From: Fremontodendron californicum
Lineage: Eukaryota > Streptophyta > Magnoliopsida > Malvales > Malvaceae
Assembly: GCA_030761205.1 (NCBI GenBank)
Contig: JAULJL010000048.1
Location: 6,253,501 to 6,317,500 of the forward strand
Reading direction: 5' to 3'
DNA length: 64,000 nucleotides
A program made the position numbers and the translations under genes. Positions 61,566 through 64,000 of the stretch are shown piece after piece; the first letter of the stretch is position 1; each line of letters opens with the position of its first letter. Below the pieces are notes generated by a model. It saw nothing but the letters and a program-made list of their open reading frames with translations, did no database searches and had not been told where the DNA came from.

Positions 61566-64000
61566 TCAGGGTTTCCATTTGAAATTCTTCAAGTCATCTC
61601 GAGAGGCTTCCAACATATTTCGCAACAAATCTAAGTTCTTGGCTTCATCCTCAGTAAGGGTAGTAATAGACTCAACAGAATTCATCTCTTCACGAATCTT
61701 GGAGGTGTCGGTTCTTCTTCTTTTCAGTTCATCTTCAGTTTCTTGGAGCGAAGATTCAAGTCTATGTTTTTTGCGTTGCAAAGTAATGAACTCATGCTCT
61801 ATATCTGCCAAGTTCGACTGCAGGGTGTTAAGGTTCTCAACAGTCTTATGTTCAAGTAACATTGAATCTTTAAGTCGAATTTCAAGTCCTTGAAGCCTTT
61901 CAATTCTATCCTTGGATGAAGAAATGGAAGATTCAAGCTCATTAAACTTTTGGACTTGTGTAAAGTAGTCTTCCACCATGCCTTTCAATAAGGATGAATC
62001 AACGGACTTGATTGCTTCTATTGCATCAAAGATCTTGTGAACATCACCACTAAGTGAAGAAACCCGATCAAAAGAAGCGCGAATAATCCTTGGTTGAATG
62101 CTTTCCCACAAAATAGTTGCAAGCTTCAACTGACTATCGGATATCACTTTTTCAGCACTAAACTTAGAAAATTCTGGAAGGGCGAGATGACTAGCTTCAA
62201 CAAGAGGGCCTGTGGAAGTCTTCACTATAGGAGAAGTATTATCAACAATCACATTAGGGCAAGCATCTTCTTGGTTGGAAACGGTACTTGAAACATTATT
62301 TCTGATTTTAGCTGCAAGTTTGTTGAACTCATGCGAACTAGAAACTGAAGCTTCACTTTTGGCGGGGGATATATCACCTTGAAAGGATCCCCTTGGCCTA
62401 GTTCGCTTCCAATGTCTGTCATGATCACTCTCATCAATCGAATCTTCAACAATCGCATTATGCTTCCCTTCGATGACTTTCGGTAAAACCCTTTGTCCTT
62501 CATCAACTAATGATACTGATCGAGGAACTTCTTGTGAAGTCTTCACATGCTCCTCTGTTAAATCTATGGTGGACGAGACTTTGGCTTTATTGGGTTTGTC
62601 TTGCGAAATCTCTAAAGACTTTTTCTTAACATCCTTTGAAGGTTTTCTTCTCTTTGACGGTGATGTACGGATGCTCGAAATCAAAATATCAATAGAATGC
62701 TCAAGATATGGCTCATGAACTTTGGACCACCATTCTATGTATCTTGCGGTTGCATGATCATTAGGATTTAGAGAACGAGCTGGAGAGATCAATCTGGACT
62801 TTGTATGAGAACGAGTGCAAATTCTCCAAAACCTACATAGATCATCCACAGATCCAGAACGAATGTCTTCCTTAAGAGCTCCAGGAATATCTTGACAAAA
62901 CCCAAATTGTCTCCCAAATCGATGAGGACTGTAAGGTTCCACAATGATGGCTTGGTTACATCGGGCGGGCAAATAGCTCGAACGAACATTAACAAGGTAG
63001 CCATGATTGATCTTACTAAGAGCGTCATCATCAACAATCACTTCATCTCTATTCCTGGGATATAAGTTAGCATTCCACACTATGCCACTATGAATTAACT
63101 TGCGGGCGTCATAATCCTCAAAGTATTTGGCTCCACCTTCTCCTGAAAACTTGCTCATCAAAGGCCCATATACATCATCTGGATTTTGAAAGTGAGTCCG
63201 GAAGTAATAACTTAGCCACCCATAAATATAGTGAATTGGAAAACAAGCATCTGAAGAGCCCGCTTGAGCGGAAAGTGTAATTCGGTTTAGTCCATGGTAA
63301 ATATTGGCTAACACCGGGACCGCGAGATTAACAGTTCTCCCAATCGCCATCAGGCTGGCTATCTTAAATGTCTCTGGCCGAACAAATTCTGAATCTTTAC
63401 TTGGAAAAACGAAAACACAAATCCAACAAGAAAGGAAAGCAGCTAAATAAGTGTCTGTTGTTAAACTGTCTTTGATTCCAAGTGCAGTAAATGCTCCATC
63501 TCCTGCCATTCCCCGACCTTGGTATTTTCGAAGAATTCCAGTAGGATTATGTGTAGCTTTTGGGCGAACAAGCTTCTTTGTTTTTCGAGCAGGTGGTTTG
63601 GTGTAACGCGATTTCCCTTGAAACCAAAAATTGATCCAATCCTCAATAGACACCTTATCCTCCTTGCCTTGCTTCAAAAGATGGAATGCAGCAAATAGAT
63701 ATTCACAACATCTCGGGATGAATCTTCCCTTGTTATCAAAGCCAGTCAATTCGGCAGCACAAGGAATGACTTCATCATAAAATATGCCGTGAATAGGTAA
63801 ACCGCCTAGCTTATGCAAATCCCATAAGGAGATGGAAGCTTCCCCAGTAGCAAGGTGGAGAGTGTTGGTAGCCGGGCACCAAGCTTCACAAAAAGCGCGA
63901 ATGACGTCTTTGTTGTGATCATAAGTGTATAATGATGCATAAACAGCATCATATATACTAACAGTCGTTAAATTTTTGTTGAAGTGGTACAACACATCTT
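61566..64000 (-). CDS. Plant mobile domain protein, antisense in Tat element 2 (partial)
   Basis: Near-identical to the 929-residue protein of element 1 from residue 121 to the end, open throughout; the N-terminal 120 codons, intron and promoter fall beyond the window. The Met at 63995 is internal, not a start. Plant mobile domain motifs (AFCEAWCPATNTLHL, SISLWDLHKLGGLPIHG), a basic cluster (SKRRKPSKDVKKK) and a C-terminal coiled coil are conserved. Differences from element 1 are scattered single substitutions, none breaking the frame. Confidence 0.85.
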   Translation of the reverse strand, partial: DVLYHFNKNLTTVSIYDAVYASLYTYDHNKDVIRAFCEAWCPATNTLHLATGEASISLWDLHKLGGLPIHGIFYDEVIPCAAELTGFDNKGRFIPRCCEYLFAAFHLLKQGKEDKVSIEDWINFWFQGKSRYTKPPARKTKKLVRPKATHNPTGILRKYQGRGMAGDGAFTALGIKDSLTTDTYLAAFLSCWICVFVFPSKDSEFVRPETFKIASLMAIGRTVNLAVPVLANIYHGLNRITLSAQAGSSDACFPIHYIYGWLSYYFRTHFQNPDDVYGPLMSKFSGEGGAKYFEDYDARKLIHSGIVWNANLYPRNRDEVIVDDDALSKINHGYLVNVRSSYLPARCNQAIIVEPYSPHRFGRQFGFCQDIPGALKEDIRSGSVDDLCRFWRICTRSHTKSRLISPARSLNPNDHATARYIEWWSKVHEPYLEHSIDILISSIRTSPSKRRKPSKDVKKKSLEISQDKPNKAKVSSTIDLTEEHVKTSQEVPRSVSLVDEGQRVLPKVIEGKHNAIVEDSIDESDHDRHWKRTRPRGSFQGDISPAKSEASVSSSHEFNKLAAKIRNNVSSTVSNQEDACPNVIVDNTSPIVKTSTGPLVEASHLALPEFSKFSAEKVISDSQLKLATILWESIQPRIIRASFDRVSSLSGDVHKIFDAIEAIKSVDSSLLKGMVEDYFTQVQKFNELESSISSSKDRIERLQGLEIRLKDSMLLEHKTVENLNTLQSNLADIEHEFITLQRKKHRLESSLQETEDELKRRRTDTSKIREEMNSVESITTLTEDEAKNLDLLRNMLEASRDDLKNFKWKP

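Larger units (their letters stand above)
52980..64000 (+). mobile_element. Tat-lineage Ty3/gypsy element 2 (runs off the window)
   Basis: Plus-strand copy of the same family as element 1: 5' LTR, primer-binding site, one long intact Gag-Pol frame, spacer, antisense plant-mobile-domain gene. The 3' LTR is outside. It begins TGTAGAAGGAG immediately after CACAT in element 1's LTR, so it inserted there. Confidence 0.9.

Overview
The window is a transposon-dense, AT-rich stretch of a plant nuclear genome, most likely a eudicot. The evidence is Ty1/copia, Athila and Tat-type Ty3/gypsy retrotransposons with plant primer-binding sites, an L1-type LINE with a plant zf-RVT region, MITEs, a Helitron, a MULE remnant, and host-gene sequence of plant type (RING-H2 E3 ligase, RPL34, HECT/UPL, LOG and plant mobile domain). 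No rRNA, tRNA or CRISPR was seen. The only ordinary host gene that I can support as intact is a RING-H2 protein at 18090-18818.

Left part (1-18000): a 554-bp hAT-like MITE with a perfect 8-bp target duplication (568-1121); a second MITE-like element (2877-3173); a nearly full-length but decayed L1 LINE on the minus strand (3246-8688) with a 12-bp duplication; a MULE transposase remnant (9438-9780); a putative very long solo LTR (10053-14546) containing a 158-bp tandem repeat; and a cluster of three related Helitron-type sequences (16454-17343). Middle (18000-26000): the RING gene, then an intact Ty1/copia element (18997-24350) whose two 492-bp LTRs look identical, inserted 178 bp past the RING stop codon.

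Right part (26088-64000): nested elements. A Tat-lineage Ty3/gypsy element (element 1, minus strand, 26088-52979) is split by a complete Athila element (37851-49831, target duplication GCCTC, LTRs differing at about one base). A second copy of the same Tat family (element 2, plus strand, 52980 to beyond the window) is inserted into the 5' LTR of element 1, giving a head-to-head inverted pair. Element 2 has an uninterrupted 2307-residue Gag-Pol frame. Element 1 has a gag frameshift and a nonsense codon in integrase.

Two host-derived cargo systems stand out. (1) The Athila element carries, downstream of pol where an env-like ORF would normally lie, an intronless and uninterrupted LOG-like gene (cytokinin riboside monophosphate phosphoribohydrolase family) and a second unrecognised ORF with a C-x2-C-x4-C-x3-C cluster. 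(2) Both Tat elements carry an antisense, uninterrupted plant-mobile-domain gene. In element 1 it shows its own TATA box, a 5' UTR intron and a poly(A) signal, and that intron contains an RPL34 pseudogene and a HECT-ligase fragment. Boundaries, duplications and frames were read by eye; lineage names and functions rest on recognised motifs.
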